This document shows positions 53,030 through 63,368 of a DNA stretch of 64,000 bases, in pieces. The stretch comes from Triplophysa rosa. Lineage: Eukaryota; Chordata; Actinopteri; Cypriniformes; Nemacheilidae. The notes under the pieces were generated by a model that saw nothing but the letters and a program-made list of their open reading frames with translations, had not been told where the DNA came from and made no database searches. Location: the NCBI RefSeq assembly GCF_024868665.1, contig NC_079891.1, positions 13,449,806-13,513,805 of the forward strand, given 5' to 3'. Every line of letters begins with the position of its first letter. Positions within the stretch are counted from its first letter, which is position 1. A program made the translations under genes and the position numbers.

Positions 53030-54862
53030 GATCCCTTCCATATAAAGTCTCTGGCGATGTGTGACAAATTCCTAAACTTTTTTGTGGACAAGATAAGGGA
53101 TATTAGGCTAGATACTCCCTCTTGCCAGGATCCCTCTGCTCCCCCACTAGTTATTAGTATCTTGTGTCAGTTTGAGCCGGTAACATTGCCTGCTCTACAA
53201 GATATTGTAAGTCAGCTTAAACCCTCTGGATCTTCCTATGACATTCTTCCTCCTTGTTTTCATAAACAAACCTTTGAGGTGATTGGGCCTACTCTACTTA
53301 AGATCATGAACAGTTGCCTTGAAATGGCTACTGTCCCGGACGACATGAAGCATGCCATCACACGCCCACTTCTTAAAAAACCTAATTTAGACCCAACAGT
53401 TCTGACTAACTTTAGATCGGTATCAAATCTCTCTTATGTCCAAAATTTTGGAGAAAATAGTGTTTATTCAATTACAGATTTCTTTTCTAAATAGCAATAT
53501 CTCTGAAGGTGTTTCAATCAGACTTTAAGCAAAAGCATTCCACTGAAACAGCTTTGGTTAGAGTTCTGAATGATACCTTAATGACTCTTGATGCTATATT
53601 GATATAATTGATATAATTGACCATTATGTTTTGATTTCTCGCTTGGAGCATTGGGTGGGCATTAAGGGTACTGCTCTAAAATGGTTCCACTCCTAATTAA
53701 ACAATAGAATGTTTTCTGTTGGTATGGGGGATTTCATCTCAGAGGCAGCTCCCTTAATGAGGGGGTCCCTCAAGGCTCTCTCCTTGCTCCAATGTTATTT
53801 AATTTCTACATGCTCCCCCTTGGAATGATTTTTAGGAAACATGGCGTTTCCTTTCATTGTTACGCAGATGATACCCAAATGTATCTCCCCCTGGAATCTA
53901 ATAACAAGGGTTTGGATGCCCTGTGGGCTTGTTTAGCTGAAGTTAAAACCTGGATGTCCCTAAACTATCTACACCTTAATGAAGGTAAAACTTAAATTAT
54001 TGTTTTCAATTCATCAGATATCGCTGGCTCCCCTGGCTTAAACCTTGGTAATCTGTCCTCAAATGTGAAACCAGAAGTGAAGAATTTGGGGGTCTATTTC
54101 GATAGTGCTCTCAAATTTGAAAAACAGATTAGTACTGTAATTAAAACCAATTTTTTCCATCTGAGAATCTTAGCAAAAGTGAAACCATTTCTTTCCTATA
54201 AGGATTTTGAAAGGGTAATTCATGCATTTATTTCAACAAGGCTTGATTACTGTAACTTCCTCTACATTGGCATTAACCAAGCTTCTTTAAATCGTCTTCA
54301 AATGGTTCAAAATGCTGACGCAAGGTTCCTTACTGGGGTACGTAAGCGAGAACATAATACCCCAGTATTAATTTCTTTGCATTGGCTCCCAATTCGTTAC
54401 AGAATTGATTTTAAAGTTCTGTTGTTGGTTTTTAAAGCTTTGCATGTATTAGCTCCTGTGTATCTGTCCGATTTATTATCTGGTCACAATCCTGGAAGGT
54501 CTCTTAGGTCTGCAAACCAGAGACTTTTGAACATTCCCCGTGCTAAACGGAAATTGAGAGGCGATCAAGCATTTGCTGTTGCAGCTCCAAAACTCTGGAA
54601 CAGTCTACCGGTCACTGTCAGAGCCTCCTCCACAGTAAAGGAGTTCACAACTAAACTCAAAACTTATCTTTTTACTTTGGCTTTTAACGGTATTTAAATT
54701 GTTTTACGGGGTTCTGATGCGTGTTGTGATGTGTGCTGGGATCTATGTTATGTTGTATCTTCTCTTTTTATTTTTTTTCTGATTGTCAAGCACCTTTGTC
54801 AACAATTGTGTTTTTATTGAAGCTATATAAATAAAGATGAGTTGAGTTGAGAGTTGAGTTTC
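53030..54862 (+). mobile_element. L2 LINE fragment, RT and C-terminus
   Basis: Open pieces 53057-53494, 53792-53995 and 54065-54697 correspond to RT fingers (RPLLKKPNLDPTVLTNFRSV), the YADD palm (HCYADDTQMYLPL) and the thumb/C-terminus (LHWLPIRYRIDFKVLL, LWNSLPVTVR). The endonuclease is absent. A TAA ends the middle piece and frameshifts lie near 53490-53790. The 3' end has AATAAAGATGAGTTGAGTTG, with short GAGTT repeats. Confidence 0.88.
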
Positions 54863-55689
54863 AAAGCTGATTGGGGTAAGATTCTGCTTTAAACAATGTC
54901 CATCTTTTTTACACATTTTGTCTATTAAGACAGACCATTTTCAATGTTTAAACCGTTTCCTATGTACACACGAGTGCAATCTCATGCTCTTTGATGTAAT
55001 TCCTTGCATCCGAGCAAATTTCACAAAACTGACAAAATATATCTGTTCCCCGGTAACAATACGTTCAATTAGCACTTATTACTGATTTAATGCACTACTG
55101 TGAGAAAAGACACTGACTCTCTAACCATTCCCGACTGCGTATAAAGCACTATATAAATGGCAACTTGACCTGACATAATCAATGCAAAACTGTAACCATG
55201 CAGTTGTGCCTGATTTAAGCTACCGTTTCTAACCAACAGGAGTTATTAACTATTTTTACATCTAGTCCTTGTACTATAAAACATGCAGCCGAGGGATAAT
55301 GGAAGCTAGACAGCAACGTTAATATGGATACTTATCTTAAACAAATGCATCAATTCGCTTCAGAAGACCTTTGGTAAGACAACAGAGCCGTGTCGAGCAG
55401 TTCTTTGATCGATGGATGCACTTTTTGGAGCTTCAAAAAGTCAACTCATTCTACCTCTTGGAAGTAAAATGATACGTGGTATTATAACTTCGACTGCATT
55501 ATTCTTCAAGAAGAAAGTCATATTCAGTCAGGATGCCTTGAGGGTGAGTAAAACATGGTGAATTTTTTTCCCTGTGAAATATCCCTTTAAATTTACAGTT
55601 GACTTAACACTGAAAAGTATATTTGGTCTATACTTGTAAACTTTTGATCAATATAATTGCAATTATAATTAAGTAAGAACTTCTAAGAA

Positions 55690-55905
55690 CTTGGTGTTAT
55701 GATTGGACGAAGGAGAAAGACAAGACCCAAGTGCAGCAGAAGTGTAATTTAAAAGTAGCTAAAAGACATTGAGAAGCAATAGACAAAACCAACAAAGTAC
55801 AAGTGAAACTGGGAGATGGAAGGGTCTGTAATACTTACCGTAGGAGAAAGCGTAACAGCTGACGTGGATCACCTGAGGCACCCTCAAACAATCATATAAC
55901 AGCAT
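55690..55905 (-). repeat. Possible LTR relic
   Basis: TGTTATGATTGGACGAAGG followed by GACCCAAGTGCAGCAGAAGT resembles the U5 end of the LTRs in this window read on the opposite strand. No matching second end was found. Confidence 0.3.
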
Positions 55906-56087
55906 GACGTCAGTGGCCGGAGTTCACAGTTTTACAGAAGTCAGTAACAGTTTACATTGCACATTGCCCAGCAATGGTTGCCAGTTTCAGCTAGGCTTTG
56001 GATGTGCGGATTTGGCCCAATTTGGGCTGAGAAATGGCACTTTTGACACATTTCGCATGACTATGGTCCTCAAGTGCTGGCATCATT

Positions 56088-56368
56088 TTAGATTTTTAGA
56101 TTTTAGATTTTAGATTTAGATTCAATTTATTGTCATTGCACATGTACAAGGCAACGAAATTTGACCTCTGCATTTAACCCATCCAGAGAGTAGTGAACAC
56201 ACGTACCCCCGGAGCAGTGGGCAGCTATCACTGCAGCGCCCGGGGAGCAAGTAGGGGTAAGGTGCCTTGCTCAAGGGCACCTCAGTTGTTACCCGCCGGC
56301 CCTGGGAATCGAACCGGCAACCTTCTGGTCATGAGTCCGACTCTCTAACCATTAGGCCACAACTGCCC
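56088..56368 (-). mobile_element. tRNA-derived SINE
   Basis: Read on the minus strand it starts GGGCAGTTGTGGCCTAATGG. The A box is GGCCTAATGGTTAGAG (56343-56358) and the B box GGTTCGATTCC (56305-56315). The body carries GAGCAAGGCACC and GCAGTGGGCAGC words. The tail (GACAATAAATTGAATC then AAATCTA repeats) is at the left. This is the plan of a fish tRNA SINE with a LINE-like tail. Confidence 0.82.
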
Positions 56369-56695
56369 AAATTTTGAGTGAGATATGGCCATACAAAATC
56401 TGGCCAGTTAAGGTTGAGTGTTGGGGTGGACAGATCAGACACTGGCGCACAGGGTAGGGTAAATAGACTTTCAGAATGGGTTACCTTTTAACAATGCAGA
56501 CAATTTGTTTCACTTAATAAAATGATGTAGCAAGTGGCACTTAATCTCAATGTTTTTTTTTACTTTAGTGAGAAATTCACAAGTAATGTAATGTTAGCTG
56601 ACTGAAGACTTGCTTTAGATAGTTCTAGCTTGTACTATATAGTATTACTAATTCTAAACATGAGAGCACATTTTTTCCCATTATTAACAAGTATA

Positions 56696-57285
56696 TGTCA
56701 TGGATTGGCAGAAGAAGAACCCAAGCGCAGGCAGCAGTGAAGGGGTTAACAGATAATATTTGTTTTTACACAAAACACAAAACAAAAACACCCACAATGG
56801 GGAAAACGAAACTGAGATAAAAAACTGAAACAAAACACTTCCCACGGGGGGGCAAAAACAAACTAACAAAAGAAGGCACGACACAACGTCTTACAAAAAA
56901 ACAACACGGCAGGGTGACTAAGACTAAAAACACAACTCACGAATAAAGGACAAGGCACAGAACAGGAACCAGGGTAACACAGGAACATGAGCACAAACAC
57001 AACGCAGACACAACGTAATACACGAGCACAGGACAAAGAAACAAGAGGGTATATATAGGGAAGACAAACGAGGGATAACGACACGGGACAGGTGTGGGTA
57101 ATAAAACAATCAGGGAAAGTTAACGAGGAAACGAGATGGCGGGAACAGAGACGAGACACTGGAGAGAACGTATATTATTGTCAAAAGGACAATAATATGT
57201 TTCTCTCCACACATAACCAAAGGCTTTGTCATGACTCTGCTACAGGACCAAGAAAAACATGACTAAATGAAGCAGAGCCATGACA
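56696..57285 (-). repeat. 3' LTR of copy 2
   Basis: TGTCATGG...CCATGACA. Stem arms are 57227-57241 and 57271-57285; the second hairpin is 57161-57208. Confidence 0.92.
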
Positions 57286-57318
57286 GAAGCCCCCCCTTTA
57301 ATGAGCACCTCCAGGTGC

Positions 57319-58825
57319 TCACCAAGGGGTAGACGGACGAGACAAGACCGACTGAGACAGTGACAAAAACCAGACAAACATGTGAACAAGACAAGGGGCA
57401 GACAAGACAACAAGACTAAGGGATTGGGGTGACTTAACAAAAATAACAAACAAGGGAGGGGGGGGGGCCAAACATGGCCATGGGAGGCAGTCCTGGGGGA
57501 GGGAGAAGGGGGAACAGTCAGTCCCCGGCTGCGCTCGAGGGCCGAGTCCTGGGGGACTTAGGGGAGTCCTGGGGGACAGTCTTTGCCCTGGGGTTCCCGG
57601 GGCCGCTGGAAGGCGGCTGGACAGGGCTGACGCCGGCTGGACAGGGCTTGACGCCGGCTGGAAGGCGGCTGGACAGGGCTTGACGCCGGCTGGAAGGCCG
57701 GCTGGACAGGGCTTGACGCCGGCTGGAAGGCCGGCTGGACAGGGCTTGACGCCGGCTGGAAGGCCGGCTGGACAGGGCTTGACGCCGGCTGGAAGGCCGG
57801 CTGGACAGGGCTTGACGCCGGCTGGAAGGCCGGCTGGACAGGGCTTGACGCCGGCTGGAAGGCCGGCTGGACAGGGCTTGACGCCGGCTGGAAGGCCGGC
57901 TGGACAGGGCTTGACGCCGGCTGGAAGGCCGGCTGGACAGGGCTTGACGCCGGCTGGAAGGCCGGCTGGACAGGGCTTGACGCCGGCTGGAAGGCCGGCT
58001 GGACAGGGCTTGACGCCGGCTGGAAGGCCGGCTGGACAGGGCTTGACGCCGGCTGGAAGGCCGGCTGGACAGGGCTTGACGCCGGCAATGGACCCGGACT
58101 GGACGCCGGCTGGATCACCGGACTGGACGCCGGCTGGATCACCGGACTGGACGCCGGCTGGATCACCGGACTGGACGCCGGCTGGATCACCGGACTGGAC
58201 CCGGCGTGGACCGACTGGATCACCGGACTGGACGCCGGCTGGATCACCGGACTGGACACATGACTGGACAGACTGGACACGACTGGACACCGGACTGGAC
58301 GCCGGCTGCACCGGACTGCGCCGGCTGCACCGGACTGGATGCCGGCTGCACCGGCGGGAGGAGACCACGCTGCCGCCGTTGCCTCTTCTTCTTCGCCAAG
58401 CCACCCGGCTGGTGGTCGGGTGATGGAAGGAGGTATAACGGAACGGCTGGCTCCGGCTGGGACTCCTCGGAGGTGGATCCCCAGGACGCTCGCCTCCCCC
58501 GCTTGCCAACGAGGCTGGTGGACGGTGGAGAGGCTGCCGAGAGTGAGGGGGATGGCGTGGCGATGCCCACAACCCCGATCTGCAGGGAACCACCCTCAGG
58601 GATCGTGACCAGCGAAGATGGGTAATTGGAATATGTTGAAACCGTGGACTCTGACCGCTCCACGGCGGACAGCCACACAGCGTTGAAGTCCAGCGGCCCC
58701 AACGCCCTCATCTCCGCCCTCGAGAGTGGATTCCTGAGACCGGAGTTGAAAAGCACGGCAAGCTCCTCCTCCCCAAAGACGCCATTCTCGGCGACGTCCA
58801 GGAACCTCTCCACATATTCGTCCAA
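57319..58825 (-). CDS. Gag-like proline-rich repeat protein of copy 2
   Basis: Two overlapping minus-strand frames cover the region: 58244-58825 and 57319-58593. The first opens with a gag-like block (MDEYVERFLDVAENGVFGEE). It continues into SLVGKRGRRASWGSTSEESQ, shared almost exactly with copy 3, and a basic KKKRQRRQRG stretch. The repeat domain reads QPASSPV or QPAFQPASSPV in one frame and CPAGLPAGVKP in another. The tail is hydrophobic and ends RPSTPW in the 57319 frame, matching HPSTPW of copy 3. A frame change between the pieces means this copy may not make one protein. Role unknown; a structural, gag-derived role is inference. Confidence 0.6.
57613..58370. repeat. Coding minisatellite of copy 2 (33, 24 and 21-bp units)
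   Basis: Twelve virtually identical 33-bp units (GGCTTGACGCCGGCTGGAAG start) run from about 57680 to 58085, with diverged units before them. Then come 24-bp units (GGATCACCGGACTGGACGCC start) to about 58250 and 21-bp units to 58370. Each 33-bp unit carries two GCCGGC palindromes. Confidence 0.95.
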
Positions 58826-58924
58826 GCTCTCGCTCCCCTGGCGGATTCCGCAGAGGAGGCGAGCTAGGTGGGACCGTCAAGTGTCCATGCCGCCTACTGG
58901 GTTCTTTGTTTGGCTCGTGTATTC

Positions 58925-59514
58925 TGTCATGGATTGGCAGAAGAAGAACCCAAGCGCAGGCAGCAGTGAAGGGGTTAACAGATAATATTTGTTTTTACAC
59001 AAAACACAAAACAAAAACACCCACAATGGGGAAAACGAAACTGAGATAAAAAACTGAAACAAAACACTTCCCACGGGGGGGCAAAAACAAACTAACAAAA
59101 AAAGGCACGACACAACGTCTTACAAAAAAACAACACGGCAGGGTGACTAAGACTAAAAACACAACTCACGAATAAAGGACAAGGCACAGAACAGGAACCA
59201 GGGTAACACAGGAACATGAGCACAAACACAACGCAGACACAACGTAATACACGAGCACAGGACAAAGAAACAAGAGGGTATATATAGGGAAGACAAACGA
59301 GGGATAACGACACGGGACAGGTGTGGGTAATAAAACACTCAGGGAAAGTTAACGAGGAAACGAGATGGCGGGAACAGAGACGAGACACTGGAGAGAACGT
59401 ATATTATTGTCAAAAGGACAATAATATGTTTCTCTCCACACATAACCAAAGGCTTTGTCATGACTCTGCTACAGGACCAAGAAAAACATGACTAAATGAA
59501 GCAGAGCCATGACA
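58925..59514 (-). repeat. 5' LTR of copy 2
   Basis: 590 bp, almost identical to the left LTR. Confidence 0.92.
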
Positions 59515-59519
59515 GTATA

Positions 59520-59951
59520 AATGTGATATTAAACATCCAGATTTAGATTCATATTTACAAAAGAAAAATAATACAGTTTTCATGAACATAACTCCCATAA
59601 TCAATATTCAAGATTCTACATTCCCCCCCAAAAAAGGGACCATGTTTTCAATTTTTTTTTTTTTATACCTCACTCTTTGCCAACCTTTTTTTATTTGTTT
59701 GTTTATTTAACCTTATTCATTAAATTGCATCGTCACGATCAACTTAACAGTCACAAGTCATTGCTTTTCAAACTTATTTATTGAAATATTTTGTTTTTAA
59801 CAATAAATATACAATATATGTTTTACATTATTCATATTTTTTTTAATAAAACTGCATACATGCAGTTTTATTCATTATAATTCAAGTGTTCTCATAACTG
59901 CTAAAACCTAAATCCATCATTCAATATTATCAAATGATATATGATATGATA
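59520..59951. other. AT-rich spacer between two LTR elements
   Basis: No feature recognised; it includes a T-run near 59655. Confidence 0.6.
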
Positions 59952-59956
59952 ATAAG

Positions 59957-60527
59957 TGTCATGGCTCTGCTTCATTTAGTCATGTCTTTCTTGGTCCTGT
60001 AGCAGAGCCATGACAAAGCCTTTGGTTAAGTGTGGAGAGAAACATATTGTTGTCCTTTTGACAATAATATACGTTCTCTCCAGTGTCTCGTCATTGGCCC
60101 CGCTCCTCTCGTTTCCTTGTTATCTTTCCCTGAGTGTTTGATTACCCACACCTGCCTTGTGCCGTTATCCCTTGTTTGTGTTCCCTTTAAATGCCCTCAT
60201 GTTTCATTGTCCTGTGCTCGGTGATTGTATCCAGTTTTGTTGTATCCAGTTCGTCCCACGTCCTCTGTCTTTGCTTCCCAGTGAGTCTCTTCTCTTGTCT
60301 TGTTTGTTTGCCTGCTTGTTAGTTTGTTTATTACTTAGTTCTCGTTTTGCCCCCTTGAGGGAAGTTTTTGTTTACCCATTTTTATATATATATATTCTTA
60401 GTTCAGTTTTCCCCATCGTGGGTGTTTTGCTTTGCTCCTGTTGTCTATTGTTTAATAAATTTATTTTGTTAACCCCTTACACACCGCCTGCCTGCACTTG
60501 GGTTCTTCCACCATACATTTCGTGACA
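59957..60527 (+). repeat. 5' LTR of copy 3
   Basis: 571 bp. Stem 1 pairs TGTCATGGCTCTGCT (59957-59971) perfectly with 60001-60015. Stem-loop 2 is 60034-60081. An AATAAA lies near 60454. Confidence 0.93.
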
Positions 60528-60564
60528 GAATCACCGAGCCCGACCGAACCCAGTAGGCAGCACC

Positions 60565-61665
60565 ATGAACAATTCACCCACCGACCGATGGGCTTGCACC
60601 TCCAACCCGGTATGGTGGGAGGCAATAGCCTCCCAGTCACACGCTGGAGGAGGACCATTTCCCGCCCAGCACCAGCGTCCCTTGCTGGACTACGCCCGGG
60701 AGGTCGAAGCCAGGAGGGGTTCCATCCCCGAGGTGTTGGTCCGGACCTACCTGGTGGCCGGGATGGACGACCCTCCACCTTTTTCGGAGCGAGAGGAGAT
60801 GGTGTATCAGCCGTTCCCACAGTTAGTGGAACGGCTGCAGCTTCGAGAGGAGTCAGTCACGGACTCCTTTCCCAGCTGCCATCTGACCTCCTCTCGCCCC
60901 GGTTTGGCTTCCATCCCGGAGGGCGGCATGGTGGGTACCCTCACCCTGGGGAACGCCACACCTTCCGCCTCAGCCCCTGCAGTCTCGTCTCCACCAGTCA
61001 GCCTGGGTGGCAAACGGGGTAGACGAGAGTCTTGGGGATCCACCTCCGAGGAGTCCCAGCCTGAGCCAAACGTGCCCTATTCCTCCTTCCATCACTCGAC
61101 CACCAGGCGTGTGGCTCGGCGGAAGAAGAAGAGGCAGTGGTGGGCAGCGTGGATTCCAACCCAGCCAGTGCAGCCGGCCTCCAGTCCGGTGCAGCCGGCG
61201 TCCAGTCCTGTGCAGCCGGCGTCCAGTCCGGTGGTCCAGCCGGTGTCCAGTCCGGTGGTACAGCCGGCGATCCAGCCGGCGTCCCAGCCGGCGATCCAGC
61301 TGGCCTTCCAGCCGGCGTCAAGCCCTGTCCAGCTGGCCTTCCAGCCTGCGTCAAGTCCTGTCCAGCCGGCCATCCAGCCGGTTCCTGGGAGACTCCCAGG
61401 GTCAAAGACTGTTCCCCCCAGGACTTATCCTAAGTCCCCCAGGACTCCGCGCCCTCGAGCGCAGCCGGGGACTGGGACTATTCCCCCTAACCCTTTTGGA
61501 CTGCCCCCTATAGGCCCTTGTTTGGCCCCACCCCCCCTCCCTTGTTTGTTATTTTTACTGTCCCACCCAAGTCCTGTTATTATGTTGTCATGTCTGCCCT
61601 TGATTTTATTTTCTTTGTTTTGCCTTGTCCTGTCAGTCTTGTCTCATCCGTCTACCCCTTGGTGA
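60565..61665 (+). CDS. Gag-like proline-rich protein of copy 3, single intact ORF
   Basis: 366 aa. ATG at 60565 is 38 bp after the 5' LTR, in good context (GCACCATGA). Residues 1-110 are gag-like in character (PLLDYAREVEARRGSIPEV, then VYQPFPQLVERLQLREE) but lack a zinc knuckle. A linker shared with copy 2 follows (GGKRGRRESWGSTSEESQPE, about 152-171), then a basic stretch (RRVARRKKKRQ). The proline domain (QPVQPASSPV units, about 200-270) has fewer repeats than copy 2. The tail from about 320 is strongly hydrophobic (LPCLLFLLSHPSPVIMLSCL and on) and ends HPSTPW just before the polypurine tract. The layout suggests a nucleic-acid-binding or particle protein with a possible membrane-seeking end; this is inference. 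No pol domain exists. Confidence 0.75.
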   Translation: MNNSPTDRWACTSNPVWWEAIASQSHAGGGPFPAQHQRPLLDYAREVEARRGSIPEVLVRTYLVAGMDDPPPFSEREEMVYQPFPQLVERLQLREESVTDSFPSCHLTSSRPGLASIPEGGMVGTLTLGNATPSASAPAVSSPPVSLGGKRGRRESWGSTSEESQPEPNVPYSSFHHSTTRRVARRKKKRQWWAAWIPTQPVQPASSPVQPASSPVQPASSPVVQPVSSPVVQPAIQPASQPAIQLAFQPASSPVQLAFQPASSPVQPAIQPVPGRLPGSKTVPPRTYPKSPRTPRPRAQPGTGTIPPNPFGLPPIGPCLAPPPLPCLLFLLSHPSPVIMLSCLPLILFSLFCLVLSVLSHPSTPW

Positions 61666-61698
61666 GCACCTGGAGGTGCTCATTAAGGGGGGGGCTTC

Positions 61699-62262
61699 TG
61701 TCATGGCTCTGCTTCATTTAGTCATGTCTTTCTTGGTCCTGTAGCAGAGCCATGACAAAGCCTTTGGTTATGTGTGGAGAGAAACATATTATTGTCCTTT
61801 TGACAATAATATACGTTCTCTCCTGTGTCTCGTCATTGGCCCTGCTCCTCTCGTTTCCTTGTTATCTTTCCCTGAGTGTTTGATTACCCACTCCTGCCTT
61901 GTGCCGTTATCCCTTGTTTGTGTTCCCTTTAAATGCCCTCATGTTTCATTGTCCTGTGCTCGGTGATTGTATCCAGTTTTGTTGTATCCAGTTCGTCCCA
62001 CGTCCTCTGTCTTTGCTTCCCAGTGAGTCTCTTGTCTTGTTTGTTTGCCTGCTTGTTAGTTTGTTTATTACTTAGTTCTTGTTTTGCCCCCTTGAGGGAA
62101 GTTTTTGTTTACCCATTTATATATATATATTCTTAGTTCAGTTTTCCCCGTCGTGGGTGTTTTGCTTTGTTCCTGTTGTCTATTGTTTAATAAATATATT
62201 TTGTTAACCCCTTACACACCGCCTGCCTGCAATTGGGTTCTTCCACCATACATTTCGTGACA
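61699..62262 (+). repeat. 3' LTR of copy 3
   Basis: 564 bp, TGTCATGG...TCGTGACA. Stem 1 is 61713 and upstream to 61699, paired with 61743-61757. Confidence 0.93.
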
Positions 62263-62267
62263 ATAAG

Positions 62268-62557
62268 TGGGTCCTGCTTGTCGCAACATTCGCTACTTCT
62301 CTTAAAAAGTCACATTTCTATCATAGTAAAGTTTACATATTGTTCCCAATTAACGTATTGTTTGGTGTAAAACATGTTGAACATTAACGGACAGGCAGTC
62401 GATTCCTTAAATGAACAGAAAGTGATTTATTCAGTGTAGAGAAGCTTCTCTTCAGTTGACATCCATTGAAAAAACACCCTCTGATCTCTTTTATTGCGTA
62501 CCGGCGTTAGCATTAGCGGTTATGCATTTTTGGCTAAGGTTGCAGGCTTTCCTTCTA
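62268..62557. other. Unassigned spacer
   Basis: No feature recognised. Confidence 0.5.
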
Positions 62558-62767
62558 TCAGAATCAGAAAGAGCTTTATTGCCAAGTGTGCTTGGACACA
62601 CAAGGAATTTGTCTTAGTAACAGAAGCTTCCAGTGCATATAAAGGTTAAAAAAGTGACAAGACACAGGTAACAAAATGTAAAAAAATATGTTAGAGACAA
62701 TACACATTTGACAAAAAGAACAATATTATACAAAAGGACATTAGGCAGTATATTGGATGAACAGTTG
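62558..62767 (-). mobile_element. Jockey-like LINE copy C, 3' end
   Basis: TCAGAATCAGAAAGAGCTTT opens the same 3' tail as copies A and B. It is cut by the LTR element at 62768, and coding sequence resumes at about 63911. Confidence 0.85.
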
Positions 62768-63368
62768 TGTCACGATTTGCGGACAGAACCCAGGTGCAGA
62801 CAGCAGTGAAGGGGTTAACAGAAAATATTTATTAAAATGTAAAACAAAAACCCACAATGGGGGAACAAACACGATAACAAAAAGACTTCTCAAAAATGCA
62901 AACAAAAACTTCCCACTAGGGGACAAAACAAGAACTAAAGCAAAAACAAACAAAACTCACAATAAGGGACAAGGCAGGGACGAGGCAGGGCAAGGCAAGG
63001 CAGGAACAAGATATTCTATCGAGGGACTAATCACGAACAGGGTACGAAGAACGAACCGACAAGGGACAAAGAGAAACTGGGGCTACAAATAGAGAACACT
63101 AATGAGGGAAGTTAATAAGGGGCAGGTGAGGAGAATGAAACACTAACGGGAAGATTACACGGGGCAGGTTAGGGGAATGAAACACTAATGGGACAATGAC
63201 GGGGAAACAAGAGGGCAGGGCCAAAGCATGAGACAAGATACGTGGCGCAATGTCGTAACAAATAGCCACGTGTCTCCCCACAAGACATAACACACAGAAG
63301 ACATGGTACTGCCATGATCCTGTCCATAAAACTAGAAATTTCAAGACAAGGAGGACAGGACCATGACA
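62768..63368 (-). repeat. 3' LTR of copy 4
   Basis: TGTCACGATTTGCGG...GGACCATGACA, 601 bp. Stem 1 pairs 63310-63325 with 63353-63368 (14 Watson-Crick and 2 wobble pairs). Stem 2 (ACGTGGC with GCCACGT) is at 63240-63271. Confidence 0.85.

Larger units (their letters stand above)
56696..59514 (-). mobile_element. Short LTR retrotransposon of the proline-rich-repeat family (copy 2)
   Basis: Complete: LTRs 56696-57285 and 58925-59514, both 590 bp and differing at only about two visible positions. A perfect 5-bp duplication GTATA (56691-56695 and 59515-59519) flanks it. The polypurine tract complement (AAGCCCCCCCTTTAATG) adjoins the left LTR. The internal region is 1.64 kb with no pol. The near-identical LTRs indicate recent insertion. 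Confidence 0.93.
59957..62262 (+). mobile_element. Short LTR retrotransposon of the proline-rich-repeat family (copy 3)
   Basis: Complete and on the + strand: 5' LTR 59957-60527, internal region of 1.17 kb, 3' LTR 61699-62262. A perfect 5-bp duplication ATAAG (59952-59956 and 62263-62267) flanks it. A polypurine tract (TAAGGGGGGGGCTTC, about 61684-61698) precedes the 3' LTR. The LTRs differ at roughly a dozen positions plus a short deletion, so this insertion is older than copy 2. Confidence 0.94.

Noticed and set aside
56684..57159. Hydrophobic minus-strand frames duplicated at 58877-59388
   Set aside because: The duplication is the LTR pair of copy 2; these are LTR readings, not genes.
57613..58370. 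Regular short repeats that might suggest a CRISPR array
   Set aside because: Units are directly adjacent with no unique spacers, and the setting is vertebrate; it is a coding minisatellite.
57680..58423. 247-aa + strand open frame of TPAGRPAGQGL repeats
   Set aside because: It is the opposite strand of the minisatellite; the element is on the minus strand and the related intact ORF of copy 3 fixes the coding strand.
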